A DNA stretch of 64,000 bases from Alnus glutinosa (GCF_958979055.1 NC_084891.1:21764001-21828000), one strand, 5' to 3'. Positions 11,792 through 22,611 are shown, counted from the first letter of the stretch. The notes: a model not told the origin generated them from the sequence alone. Numbers and translations: made by a program.

Positions 11792-12086
11792 TAAATAAAA
11801 GAGATGTACCTTTCTACTGCATGGTTATCTGACTATTGAGGAGTAGTGGTAACTCTTCATATAATTTGCCAAATTTGGGGACATTATAGTAATACTCCTA
11901 GTTATTTTTATTAGTTAAATAATTGGGGAGCATTACATATACTAACCATTAAATATGTTAGTTAACAACTTAACCATATGTTAACATATGATAAAACCAT
12001 AATTATAATTATAGTTAATATATACTAGCACATTAATTATTGGCATATAGTTATATAGTTAAATATGTATAACTAGTTAATATTTT

Positions 12087-12127
<41 letters not shown>

Positions 12128-12764
12128 TTGAGCTGAATGAGTCGAGCCTTGTTCACAAACATTACTCGAGTCGAGCTGGGTTTGTACAAGTATATATCAT
12201 TTAATATGTGATTAAATTTTTGTATGCACGATCGGCTCATTTATTAAATAAATCTAGTTTATTCGAGTTAAGCTTGAGTCAACCCACGAGCTGTTTGGCT
12301 TGTCTAATAGCCCTAATTAAAGTGCGATGATCAATTTCTTCCCTTTCTAAAATTTAATGAACTTTTTGTATTTAATCTAATTTTATAAGGGTAAGGTAGT
12401 TATTTTACATTGTCAATTGACATGGTCACATAAGCAATACACGTGTCGCATTTATTTTTCATTTGAAATAAGGTTTAATTCTGATGGAGGTGATATTGAA
12501 ACAAATACTTCGACGTAGCTCTCATCGACCTTATCCGCTTTCCTTATTATTAACACAGCTTTCATTGGCCATATCCCTCCTCCACTGTGTCTTTCGTGAA
12601 ATTTGGCTAAATTTTTGGGTCGAAAATTTCCAAGCTAGATCTACGTTCCTCCACCTGATTTTGCACAACACACGCCTCTCCATCATGTTCGTCGGCGTCT
12701 TCCGCTTCTGTTGACTGACATCAGCCGCGATCTCTCTAGATGTCCACGCACCGGAGCGTGGCAT
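11792..12764. other. AT-rich intergenic DNA with (CT)n microsatellite
   Basis: No gene recognised. A (TC)n/(CT)n run lies at about 12089-12126. TTAA/TATA-rich stretches surround it. Confidence 0.4.
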
Positions 12765-13659
12765 TAGGGGTGTAAATCCGGACCGGATATAACCGGCCGG
12801 GAAACCGGATCCGAGCATTAACCGGCTCTGGGAAACCGGGAAATCCGGTTGGTACCCGGGTACCCGGAGCCGGAGCCGGAGCCGGGTATTTATTTCAAAA
12901 AATCCCGGTTATACCTAGGTACCCGGCTTCGGGTAGGTTAATTAATTAAAAAAAAAAAAAAATTACGCCCCTGCCCTTTAATCCTAAAAGTACACGCAGT
13001 AAATGCCTTTTTACCCCCTGCCCTGTTGCCCTAGCCCTATCATCAAATTCAAGTATCAAAACAAAACAAAACCCTTCAATTTTGCTCACTGCCGCCGCTG
13101 GCGCTCAAGTTCACCTTCAGACAAATCTGAATCATCTCATCTCTTTCTCCATTTCATTCTCCATCACATTGCATCATTGATTCAGATTCACCGCATCACG
13201 TTGAGCCGCTCGCCACTCCTTCACTTGTTCAGCCGCTCGCCACTCCTCGCCGACTCGCCGCCTACCAGGTAACCAGCCGGTCCAGCCATCTTCTTCTTCT
13301 TCTTAGTTCTTCTTGTTGGGTTTAAAATGGCCTTCAGAAAGCTCATTGGAATCAACCAGACGCCCGTAGTTTCTTTGTTTGGGTGAAATCATTGAGAATT
13401 TGAGCTTCAAGAATCAAGAGTGATATTTGAGCTTCAAGAATTTGAGCTGCAAAAAATTAAATTTTCTTTTTTAATATACCACCCGGGCCGGATAATGGGT
13501 TTACCCGGGTATCCGGGTAAAACCGGGTACCCGGGCACCCCAGTTACCCGGGGTACCCGGGTCCGGGCCCGGGTGTTTTAAGTAAAAAACCCGGGGACCC
13601 GGAGCCGGTTCCCGGGTTTTACCCAATACCCAGGAACCCGCTCCGGATTTACACCCCTA
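12765..13659. mobile_element. hAT-superfamily non-autonomous element, 8-bp target duplication
   Basis: It starts TAGGGGTGTAAATCCGG and ends CCGGATTTACACCCCTA. It is flanked on both sides by CGTGGCAT (12757-12764 and 13660-13667), an exact 8-bp duplication typical of hAT. Both arms are packed with CCGGGTACCCGG-type repeats that can fold back. The middle (about 12960-13440) is less repetitive and resembles a transcribed leader. No transposase is present. It is inserted into an older transcribed-looking or retroposon sequence. Confidence 0.88.
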
Positions 13660-13667
13660 CGTGGCAT

Positions 13668-14240
13668 GCACCTGCCAGCGAGTAATCTCACTCGCCGGCA
13701 TGTGGTGGCCACACTCCTCCAACTAGCCTTCCCTCGTCTTTGTTGTTGGCTGTTTCCGGTAGCTCCTGGCGTTCTCTACTGGAGAGAGGTCTTCCAGTGC
13801 TAGGGCGTGTTCTTCACGTGCCGTCACCAGCAACTTCGAGCCCCAGCACTTCCCCTCAACTGGATATGTGTTGTTGTTCTTTTATTTTATGCTTTTGCTG
13901 TTTTTTATTTTGTGTTTTGGGTTACTTGTTTACAGTCTGTCCTGTTAGATATTATATTAGAATTGGACAATTTAAGGATGATTTTAGATCAGATTTGTAC
14001 TCTCTTAGATCATTCCATATAGCTCATGTGTAAAGAGATGCTAATTTTGTTTCTGTTATATATGTTTTAGCTAAGGCAGCTGTGTTTCAAGTCTGAGTTT
14101 CAACATGGTTGGAGGAAACTCACCCCCTGTCTTTGATTTTGCGTTAGGGAGTCTTTGTCCTCCTAATCATTTGAGCTTTGAATCTCATATTTATAAAAAT
14201 GGTTCTTTGTTAAAAAAAAAAAAGGAAAAAAAGAAAAGAA
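13668..14240 (+). repeat. Possible poly(A)-tailed retroposon tail
   Basis: CT/GT-rich sequence ending in a long A-rich tail (about 14210-14245), similar in style to the tailed retroposons at 16808, 49430 and 55848. The 5' part may begin before the hAT insertion (about 12480). A matching target duplication was not found, so the limits are uncertain. Confidence 0.35.
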
Positions 14241-14937
14241 AAAAAGTAGCAGTTGTTTGTATCTCTAGCTTCTTCTCTAGCTAGAGATACTATTTGATTT
14301 GAACACTTCCCATCTTTCTTGTCTGACATTGTTTGTAAGGAGGCTATTGCTCCTATTTTACAATCCCTTCAAGGGTTGTATTTTGCTTTATCAATGAAAA
14401 AGATTACTTGGTTCAAAAAGAAATAGAGTAGTAATTGGGGAGGAAAACATTAATTTACCCCTAATCCTCCAAATACGATAAGAAAAAACAAGCAAAAGTG
14501 TAAGAAGTTGTATGGTAGGTAAATGTTAGACTTTTTTTGTTTTGTTTTTATTCCCTTCTTTTTGTTGGAGGGTATTCACAATCTTATCTCTTAACTAAAC
14601 GCCCTAGGTCACAGAACTGAAGAGCAGTGCTACAGAGAAGCACTCTTTTCGAAATTCATTCAAAAAAAGTACTTCTCCATTGCACACTTGTAATTATAAT
14701 TTAAAGCATTAGCCCTGAACAAATGCTCAAATTGTAAATTAAGATTAACATGCAAGTGGCAATAGAGCGACCTAAAACCGACATATAAATAAATAGAAAA
14801 AAGTTTACATATTCTTTTTAAACCGTCACTTTATTGACAATGTTTTCTCTAAGTTATTGCTTGAATCAATATCCCCAAAATTACTAAAATTTGTTAATGT
14901 TTCCCTAAAGTCAACAAAAAGGAGAAAATAACCTTAA
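14241..14937. other. Intergenic DNA, possible LINE 3' tail
   Basis: At about 14335-14425 the sequence ends TTATCAATGAAAAAG then GGTTCAAAAAG, which resembles plant LINE 3' ends. No coding part is seen. The rest is AT-rich without a gene. Confidence 0.3.
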
Positions 14938-15247
14938 GACCACGTTTGGTTCGCAGATTAGACCCATAGAAAGGAATAGCTATTCATTTGTTTGGTTGTA
15001 TATTATTTAAATGAATAGTTATTCTCACGGAATAGCTATTCCCTTACGAAGAGGAATAAGTATTCCACTAAAAAAGGAGTGGAATAGCTATTCCTTTCCT
15101 ATGGGAATAAATAAAATTCATCTTTTGCCCAAAAGCCCCAACCCTCTCAACACCCAAGTCTCTTATCCCTCTCTCTCTGTTTCTCAACTCAGAATCTCTC
15201 TTCATCTCTCTCTGTTTCTCAACCCAACTTAATTTGTTGTGGATTAC

Positions 15248-15285
<38 letters not shown>

Positions 15286-16049
15286 CTTTTTCTTCAGTGA
15301 CGTAGCCTACGAAATGCACTTAGACGTAGCAGAACGAGTACCTCTTGGTATCGACGGGGACTCCAATTGCCTTGCGGAGGCTTGGGAAAAACTTTGTAAG
15401 CAAATAACGAATGTTTGTTGCTGGAAAACAAATAAAAAAGAATAAAATAAAAAGGGCTTTGTAGATGATCTTTTTTTTTTTTTTATCTTCTTCTTTTTTT
15501 TTTCTTTTTTTTTTTCTTTTTTTTTTTCCTTATAAATCATTTTACTTTGTAAGCAAAGAACGAATGTTTGTTACTGGAAAACAAATAAAAAAGAATAAAA
15601 TAAAAAAGGGATTTGCAGATGATCTATTTTTTTTATGATGGTGATATGATGATTATGTGTTTTTTTTTTTTTTTTTTCTTATAAATCATTTTGTAGCGTA
15701 ATTGTATATGAAAAAAATAAAAAAAGCCATGAACTCTACGAAATTAAAAAAAAAAAAAAAAAAAAAGTCATAGTATGATTGTTTATGTTTCTAAAAAAGA
15801 AAAAAATGTCCTTAAGAATGTAAATTATATTTGTATTATAAGGGTGTTTTAAGAAATTTGATTATAATATGATTCCATTCACAAGTGTATAGCACTGTAC
15901 CAAACAAAAGAATACATATGCAATGTTCTATTCCACCGTTACAACCAAACAAAAGAATATGAATAATTATTCTATTCCACCTTCATATATTACCAGGAAT
16001 AACTATTTCTTTTCCTAATGGAATAGATATTCCGCGTACTAAACGATGC
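14938..16049. mobile_element. Tourist-like MITE, member 2, with exon-like cargo
   Basis: The left end is GACCACGTTTGGTTCGC and the reverse complement of the right end is GCATCGTTTAGTACGCGG. TAA occurs on both sides (14935-14937 and 16050-16052), the PIF/Harbinger-type duplication. The arms repeat GGAATAGCTATTCC motifs, as in the member at 11014. Inside lie a ~45-bp T run, an exon-like stretch with splice-like borders (15299-15394), and a directly repeated ~150-bp block (about 15395-15545 and 15546-15690). Confidence 0.75.
15299..15394 (+). pseudogene. Exon-like captured fragment inside the MITE
   Basis: A pyrimidine tract and TTCTTCAG precede an open stretch reading DVAYEMHLDVAERVPLGI then DGDSNCLAEAWEKL, followed by a GTAAGC donor-like site. 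Splice-like borders and protein-like composition suggest a captured internal exon. I do not recognise the parent gene. Confidence 0.35.
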
Positions 16050-16807
16050 TAATTTTTTTTTTAATAAGACAAAAATACTCTAATAATATATATATATATA
16101 TATATATTTTAAAAAAGTTTTGGGAGTGGTTGGCCATATTAAAATAACTGGAAAATTCTGAATAGAATTGTCTTAAACTGTGTATAAGAGGGGTTTATTT
16201 ATAATTGAATAAATCGATCTATACAAGTAAACTTAAATCGACTTATTAAAAAACATAAATTGACCTAGACTAAAAAAATATAAAACAAAAAATTAATATA
16301 CAAAATAAATCAAATAAATACAATAAATGTGAGAATATATTCTAACAGGCAAAAAGGGCGGTGGGCCGGTGGCATTTCCACGTAATCAAGGCCAGCCCTC
16401 AGCTTTGCATCGTTCCCTTCTTTTTCTTCTCCACCCTTTGGAGCCTGCTGCATCACCGTTCGGCCCATTTCCTCCATTATAAAAAATGGCCCTTATCTAC
16501 TCTGCCCTTCTCAAATATTCCATAAATTTATGAGTAATTGCTTCCTTAATCTCCGGATTCTTCTCCTACTTCAAATGGGTCCTGAAGTACTCTAATAGTC
16601 TAATGCATTCATGTAGAGGGGTGACAATAGCTTAAAAGTGCTTATTTTTCCTATTAAAATAAGTATTATCATACTTTATTATAATTTAATTCTTGCATTT
16701 TATATTTAATTGTGGAATATTGTTCAAATATTAATATTAAGATTAAATGATATATTAATGCAAGAAATTGTGTTATGTAGGAATTACAAAAGAAATCAAA
16801 GAGTAAA
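16050..16807. other. AT-rich intergenic DNA
   Basis: No gene recognised. There is a short (AT)n at about 16087-16107. The last 17 bases form the left target duplication of the next retroposon. Confidence 0.4.
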
Positions 16808-17830
16808 GAAACCATAGGGAAGGGGGAGCCCTAGCCGCCAGGAGAGGAAAAAGTCTTGAGAGCTTGGTTTTCGCTGGGAGGGGGTGGTTTTCTTGCCTCC
16901 CTCTCCCGGTGGTGATTTCCCTATGACTCTTCGTGAGTCAGAGTTTTTTTGTTCCCCCTGAGTTGGTTCAGTGGGGTTAGGTTTTCTCCTAACCTTTAGG
17001 GTTGTAGAGCTTTTGTTCCTCCCGGCTAGATCCGGTGGAGGCGGGTCTTCCCCTAGCCTTTTTGGGCTATGGTGGCTTTTATGGGTCGTTATTTGTTTGC
17101 TTTCTTTTGTTTTGGCAGGATTTCTCATCTCAAGTTGTCTTCTTTGGGGGATTGGCCGAGCGTTCGTGTTGTCGGCGGGATGTTTTTTGGCCCATTCTTT
17201 CACCTTTTTTCTTCAGATTTTGGAAGCCAGATCTGCTCTTCCTCGCCCATTTCTGACTGACACGCGCCCACTAGCCGGGTTCTCCGTCGTCTTCCGCCCC
17301 TTCCGTCGCTAGATCCGGCCCTGTTGGTCACCGGTGACCGGCGCGTGCGCGTGTGGGCCACGCGCCACTTTTTTCTGGCCGATCTCGGCGGGTTTCGGTC
17401 GTCCGGCTTTGGTCCTCCGTCTGGGTGGCACTGGTGTCGGCGCGTGTCCCCCACGCGCCGCCGTCTGGCTTCTTGGCCCTTTTCCTCCACTGCCAGCAGC
17501 TTGTTTTTTGGGTAGTCTCTGCTTCAGTGTCATGTGTTTTTTCTCTTTTCTTGGGTCACAGTCTGCTTGTGTTGGGTTCAATTTTTACGGGAATATTTGT
17601 TGGCTAATTGCTAGATCTGGTTTCTTTTATTTAGAAAATGAGCGTTAATGTAAAGAGGCTCATATGCTTTCTTGTTAAAATTGTATTTCTGCTTAGGCAG
17701 CTGTTTATTAAGCCAGATTTTGCTGGCTTAGAGAATGGGGGGCTTGCCCCTTATTTTCAAGTTGTAAGCCTTGGGCTGTTCACCATATCAATGATAGATT
17801 ATCATTTCCGTTCAAAAAAAGAAAAGAAAA
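16808..17830 (+). mobile_element. Poly(A)-tailed non-LTR retroposon with 17-bp target duplication
   Basis: AGAAATCAAAGAGTAAA occurs exactly on both sides (16791-16807 and 17831-17847). The insert begins with GC-rich sequence, becomes AT-rich, and ends TTCCGTTCAAAAAAAG plus an A-rich tail. This is the signature of target-primed reverse transcription. Several frames are open in the GC-rich part but none looks like ORF1, an endonuclease or RT. It may be a LINE-derived non-autonomous element or a retrocopy of an unknown transcript. Confidence 0.8.
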
Positions 17831-17847
17831 AGAAATCAAAGAGTAAA

Positions 17848-18660
17848 AGCCAAGATGTGGGTCAAAAGAAGAAGTCTATCCTATGCCCAAGATAGAGTCC
17901 AATGTGTAAAACAAGAAGAGGTGAAACCAAACTGCTGGACCCACGAATTGGATAAACATTCTAATACTACTACATGACAAAACCAAGAAGAAAAAGGTGT
18001 CTTTGGCTCTTATAAAAAGAAGCGGAGTTTTATTTCAAGTGTAAGAGAGAGACATGGAACAAAGAGAAGACTGAGATTCTTATAGTAGTACGAATCCCAA
18101 AAGAAGAATGACTCTTATCTCTATAAGAGAAGCAACACGGCAACAAACAAGGGGGCCGAAAAATTGCAGAAAAAAAAGAAGAAGACGTTCAGCTCAAGAT
18201 CAAAGAAGACAGCGACGACGGTTCAAGATTTATTTTTATTCCAAAAACTTGTTAACAACTTAAGTGTGCGAACCCAAGTGCAAGTTGTCGCGAAGTAGTA
18301 ATTCTTGGAAGTCGAGTGTCGAACCACTGGGATTTGGGAAACAAAGAACACTAAAAAAATAAAATTAAGAAAAATTTATAATAGATGATTTAGTGGAATG
18401 AAGCAAATAAAATATATAATGAAAATAACAATTAAAAGGGATCGCTAAGGCTATCATCAAGAGGAAATGCCTTACTATGGTTTTCAGTATCATCTTCTTG
18501 ATCAGCTTGCTTCACAGACTCAATCGCATGCCCCCTAAAATTGCAATGCATCTTTTGCTTACAACAAATGTATAGAACTGAAATCCACCCAACACAACTT
18601 TCTAGCCACTGAAGCGGAATCCAATACCAAAGCTTTGCATTTCAACCATTTTGTTTTTTC
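17848..18660. other. Intergenic DNA, unassigned repeat fragments
   Basis: The section near 18240-18360 (GCGAACCCAAGTGCAAGTTG, then CGAACCACTGGGATTTGGG) resembles noncoding LTR-element sequence and has a similar counterpart in style near 60520-60580. At 18440-18650 a minus-strand stretch looks weakly protein-like but was not recognised. Confidence 0.3.
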
Positions 18661-18663
18661 CTA

Positions 18664-18880
18664 TGTGACGGTGGTTCAGTAGTCTCAACGCAATTTTTAT
18701 GTGATTAGGCATGCATTAAGGAACGAGTTCGAGTTCGAACCCCGCAATAAAATCATTCACTTTTGATTAATGTTAGTCACCTTAAATCCTACTGATATTC
18801 TGGTAGGACTAGATTAGATTATAACTCAATTAGTCTTGAAGGTGCCTGCGGTTCTCCGGCATCTAGGCTAACATAACACA
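18664..18880 (+). repeat. Candidate tRNA-derived SINE
   Basis: TGGTTCAGTAG (18672-18682) fits the pol III A-box consensus and GTTCGAACC (18733-18741) fits the B-box. The spacing (about 50 bases) is on the long side but tolerated in SINEs. The sequence continues to about 18880 without a clear tail. No target duplication was verified. Confidence 0.4.
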
Positions 18881-19065
18881 ACATTTTTCCTCATAATGCA
18901 TGAAAATATCAAACCCCAAAGAAAATCACGAAATTGACATTGAAAGCAACAAAATGTTGCATTGGCAACAATTGAAAAATGTAACTTGAGCACAAGCTCA
19001 ATTTTTTTTTTAAAACAAAAGAGTAATGTAAGCATAAAAGAAAAAGAAAAAAAAAAATTACAAGT

Positions 19066-20064
19066 CTAAACTGTTACGCTCTCATCTTCACCCCTACCTA
19101 CGTGTCGCTTTCTACACTCGCAGTAAAAAACTGTGGTAACTATGTAACTCCAAAGCACAACTATACCATACAAAAAGATTAACCCCACGTTATCTTTAAC
19201 AACCGTCGCTACCCTCATCGTCGTCAATGTTGTTGACTCTGAAGACGAATCCAGACTGTCCATCATCCTCTGCAGATCCCTCGCGATCGCGCCCGATATA
19301 AACACGAACAAACCCGACAGCGCCCACCCGGAAAATCTCCTGTCCGCAATTACAGCCGATCCGACCCGAATGGCATCCCACCCGAACCTCTCCTCCACGA
19401 TCGAGACCACGAGACCGAGGCTCAGAACCGCCATCAAGTAAATCTCGAAAGCCGACCCGATTACAAGCACCAGAAACTCGGACGCGGGCGATCCGGTTAG
19501 AGGTGCCAACACGCGCGGAACCGGGGCGTACAATAGCGAGAGGGCGTAGATGAAGATGGTGGTGACGAAGGGCCTCTTCCACGTCAGCTTGACGACCGTG
19601 AACGCCGTGCGGAGGGTGGGGCGCGTCGCGTGGCAGGAGGAGGCGGTGGAATTGACGGCGGTGACGGCGGCGAGGAGGGAGAGGAAATAGGAGGGGAGGA
19701 AGAAGAGGGCCTTGATTTTGAGGAGGGAGAGCGCGTGGACGCGCGACTCCTTCCAGACGTGGCTGGCCTCGAAGCGCGTGGAGGAGAGGAAGGCGACGGC
19801 TTCGAGGTGGAGGACGTGGGACTTGAAGGAGAGTGAGAAGAGGGAGAGGGAGACGAGGAGGAAGGAGAGGGGGAGGGTGGTGAGGGCAAAAAGGGAAAGG
19901 AAAAGTTGTTTGTTTCTGAGGAAAATCTTGAGGGAAATGAGGATGGTAGAGAGAGGGGGAGAACAGGTGTGGGGTTGGGAGAGAAGATCGTCCCTTTCGG
20001 ACATTTTTCTCTTTTCTCGGCTCTCTTCGTGGTGGTTGGATCGATGGGCATTCGAGTTTTTCAC
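19066..20064 (-). CDS. Multi-pass membrane protein of an uncharacterised plant family
   Basis: Intact single-exon gene of 332 codons. Hydrophobic segments are at about residues 54-78, 115-137, 165-187, 196-222, 246-262 and 292-314, giving roughly six membrane spans. The N-terminus is Ser/Arg-rich and soluble and the C-terminal tail is short and charged (CECRKRHVGRGEDES). The layout fits the small plant family often labelled polyadenylate-binding-protein-binding protein; that name is inherited annotation, not a shown function. The first Met is at 20064, but MSERDDLL at residue 21 (20004) is a likely alternative start because the first 20 residues are low-complexity. The coding sequence is GC-rich, unlike the AT-rich flanks, as expected for a conserved host gene. 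Location (plasma membrane or endomembrane) is unknown. Confidence 0.85.
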   Translation of the reverse strand: MKNSNAHRSNHHEESREKRKMSERDDLLSQPHTCSPPLSTILISLKIFLRNKQLFLSLFALTTLPLSFLLVSLSLFSLSFKSHVLHLEAVAFLSSTRFEASHVWKESRVHALSLLKIKALFFLPSYFLSLLAAVTAVNSTASSCHATRPTLRTAFTVVKLTWKRPFVTTIFIYALSLLYAPVPRVLAPLTGSPASEFLVLVIGSAFEIYLMAVLSLGLVVSIVEERFGWDAIRVGSAVIADRRFSGWALSGLFVFISGAIARDLQRMMDSLDSSSESTTLTTMRVATVVKDNVGLIFLYGIVVLWSYIVTTVFYCECRKRHVGRGEDESVTV

Positions 20065-20333
20065 GGGCGCTGGAAGGGTTTTACCGAAATGCCTCCATCG
20101 GAGGTTTTTTTGGTTTTTGCTGAAAATGTATTTATGACCCCACCAGTGGGCCGAGAGTGCTAGAGAGACAGTGAGGTGACAGCGAAGGGAGTGAAATGGC
20201 GATCCTTTGAAGCCAAAGGACCACGCGTTGAATTATAACTGCATTTAACTACGAACCACTCGACTGCGATAGGACCGTTGGAATCTGGAGAACGACCGCG
20301 TGTGGCTTAGATTTCAGGTTTCCAAAAAGGGAA
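20065..20333 (-). promoter_or_regulatory. 5' flank of the membrane-protein gene
   Basis: Presumed leader and promoter of the minus-strand gene ending at 19066. No unambiguous TATA box was picked out. Confidence 0.25.
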
Positions 20334-20497
20334 ATGCTCTAGTTCCCAACTTTTTATCCCAAAAAGTGGTTCCCAAATGATGTGTCATCATCCCATGAGA
20401 TGATGACACATATCCCAAAATGATAAATCACATGAGATTGTGACACATCATTTGGGAACCAAATTTTGAAAAAAAAATTTGGGATGTGTAGCACTCC
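20334..20497. mobile_element. Short hairpin MITE
   Basis: The two halves are imperfect inverted copies. GGTTCCCAAATGATGTGTCA occurs on the left, and its complement TGACACATCATTTGGGAACC lies on the right. The outer arms (AGTTCCCAACTTTTTATCCC and its partner) also pair. It is about 165 bp with no ORF, and the whole element could fold into one hairpin. Confidence 0.7.
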
Positions 20498-21183
20498 TCT
20501 TCCAAAAAAGGATAATACTATAATAGTACCAAGAGACGTCGTTTAATTTCCTAAAATATAGAAAGAGAGTTATAGGTAGATGTAGATTTAATTACATAGT
20601 GGTATCATTCAAGTTTTGTTTCAAATTTTTTAGGTCGAATTTTGAATTCAACACTTTTGAATGAAGGCGTGTACATTTTCTTTTACTATTATTATTACCA
20701 TGATAGTGAAAATTAATCGTTATTATTAGTTTTATATAAATGCCGAGTTAAAGGTTAATTTTCACTGCTATGTTAGCAAGTCATTTATAGGATAATTTTC
20801 GTCTTGAGAGTTATTTGGTGTTTTTATACGGTATTTGTGATTCCTCTCGATTTATAATTCAATACACAAATTAATTGGTTCCGTTAGGTCAGTTTGTGCG
20901 TGTATTATCAACAATTTTCACAGAAAGTGATAAGATGATGCCTTGAGCAGTTACAAATCGAGAACCCTTGACACAAATAGACGCGCTACGAATTCCATAC
21001 AAACTATACTTCTCAATACAATTTCTTTCATATTCATTAAAATTTATTCTACTGATTCTTGAATACCTACTATGGTAGAATATTCATGTTTCTTTTGACT
21101 TACAAGAATATGTGGAGCTAGGCATGTTTGGAAGCACAGGAGAACGTTCCTTTGCTAATATTATTACTAGTATTCGATACTAG
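20498..21183. other. AT-rich intergenic DNA
   Basis: No gene or recognisable repeat seen. Confidence 0.35.
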
Positions 21184-21234
21184 GTGGAATGCACATTTGC
21201 TTCAAATAGTTCCCAAATAACCGTTTTACGCCCG

Positions 21235-21450
21235 ATTTTTTTTGTTTATCAAGCGACACCTAGATTTGAACTAGGGAAAAATAATTTGCTAGAGGAATTG
21301 CCTCATAAGAAATTGAGCACAATTTTGCAAAGAAATAGCCCACTTGTTTCTCGAGAAGATATGGGAAACATGCTCACTATCATTTAATTGAATAGTTGAT
21401 CCAATTACTTGTTGTTTGAAGAAACCCTCTACTTCATCAAATGAAATGTG
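21235..21450 (-). pseudogene. ycf2: ycf2 fragment (plastid-derived)
   Basis: The minus strand reads EVEGFFKQQ, then [20 protein letters not shown], then [11 protein letters not shown], matching an N-terminal stretch of plastid Ycf2 as I remember it. The match fades into a stop and unrelated frames at the lower-coordinate end, where Ycf2 normally continues with a FVSWGKNP block. Only about 60 of more than 2,000 residues are present, so this is a relic. Confidence 0.8.
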
Positions 21451-21689
21451 AATAACCCGTCATCCTCTCTTTGAAATAAGGGGCGCTTCAGGTTTTGTCG
21501 GTGCTTGAAACAATTTTGTCTTCTTCATATTACTATATCGCTAGAGTCAATAATTTTATATGAGGATCTACTGAACTCAGCTCATCCATTAGGAATAATA
21601 GAATCTCTCAACTTGTTAAGTGGTAGGAATTAAGGACTCTTTCTTGGTGTTGGCTGATTAAACATTTCGGAACCCATGTCTATTAATCA

Positions 21690-21930
21690 AAAGCGTGACT
21701 TTCAAGGAGTCCCTTTGTACGATAAGTCCCCTCAAATGCAATAATTGTCTTTTCCTTATGGTCTAGATGTTTTACTCCTACGGCTTCGAAAGAATTGAAC
21801 GAGGAGCCGTATGAGGTGAAAATCTCGTGTACGATTCTGTAGAGTGGTAATAAGGGTGACTTATTTGTCAACTTATCCACTGTCTCTCCCAAAAAACCAA
21901 ACTCTTCCTTACATAAAGTCTTGAAGACAA
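21690..21930 (+). pseudogene. rps12: rps12 intron end and exon 2 fragment (plastid-derived)
   Basis: GAGCCGTATGAGGTGAAAAT is the conserved group II intron domain found before rps12 exon 2, and GATTCTGTAGAGTGGTAATA follows it. The next stretch reads SPKKPNSSLHKV, close to the start of rps12 exon 2 (PKKPNSALRKV), then diverges. A minus-strand open frame over the same bases (21683-21991) is a shadow. Confidence 0.75.
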
Positions 21931-22029
21931 TCATAGAAGAAGAACTAGAGGACGAACACGAGGAAGCCTCCTCCCTAGAAGAAGAACCCAACCCCTTGAA
22001 TAAGAAGAAGAAGAAGAAGTTCTCTGTTT

Positions 22030-22390
22030 AGCAAAGCAAACTAGAATTACCTGTACTAAAAACTTGGCTAAATTTCATTCCACTAGGGACAGGTAGACGG
22101 GTTATTCATATTTCATTTGATGGTCAGAGGCAAATTGAAAGCTAAGAAGTGGTAATTCTAAGGATTCCCTCGGGGAAAAATACAGATGTCTCCTACGTTA
22201 CCTGTAATATGTGGAAGTATCGACGTAATACTTTAGCAATTCTCAATCCATTATATGGATCCTGGTATTTTTCCTAATTGATGTATTTTGAATATCCAAC
22301 AATACTATAAGAAGCGGTGGATTTCATTTTCAGAAAGCAGATTTCTAATATCACTCTACTCCTACATTAGTTAATACTTCAAAGAGGTTT
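22030..22390 (+). other. Probable further plastid-derived DNA (group II intron-like)
   Basis: ATTCCCTCGGGGAAAAATAC, then GATGTCTCCTACGTTACC and ATATGTGGAAGTATCGACGT, recall plastid intron sequence, perhaps from ndhB or rps12. The assignment is from memory and uncertain. The sequence then passes into the infA leader. Confidence 0.5.
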
Positions 22391-22398
22391 TACCTGGA

Positions 22399-22611
22399 AT
22401 AAAAGAAGAAAAATGGATTCATGGAAGTTTAATAACAAAATCACTTCCAAATGGTATATTTAAGATTCAGTTAGATAATAAAGATCGAATTCTAGGTTAT
22501 GGTACAATAAGGATTTGTCGTAGTTTTTTACATATACTACTGGAAGATAGAGTAAAAATTTTAATAAGTCGTTATGATTCAACCAAATGGCATATAATTT
22601 ATAGACTTTGA
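22399..22611 (+). pseudogene. infA: infA pseudogene (plastid-derived translation initiation factor IF-1)
   Basis: The frame [20 protein letters not shown], then [13 protein letters not shown], then [19 protein letters not shown] clearly matches plastid InfA (about 77 residues). The expected ATG is ATA here (22399). Several conserved positions are changed and a TGA closes the frame after 70 codons, slightly early. Plastid infA is itself often degenerate in rosids, so some damage may predate transfer to the nucleus. Confidence 0.8.

Noticed and set aside
19584-20051. Other-frame ORFs overlapping the membrane-protein gene
   Set aside because: Pro/Ser- or Gly/Glu-rich shadows of the GC-rich coding sequence. 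The 332-codon frame has coherent membrane segments and the shadows do not.
21245-21275. tRNA-like T-arm (CCTAGTTCAAATCTAGG on the minus strand)
   Set aside because: No matching D-arm, anticodon arm or acceptor stem could be laid out around it.
21683-21991. Minus-strand 102-codon open frame
   Set aside because: It is antisense to the rps12 group II intron end and exon 2 fragment on the plus strand. Its protein matches nothing, and the N-terminal Ser run comes from GAA/GAG repeats.
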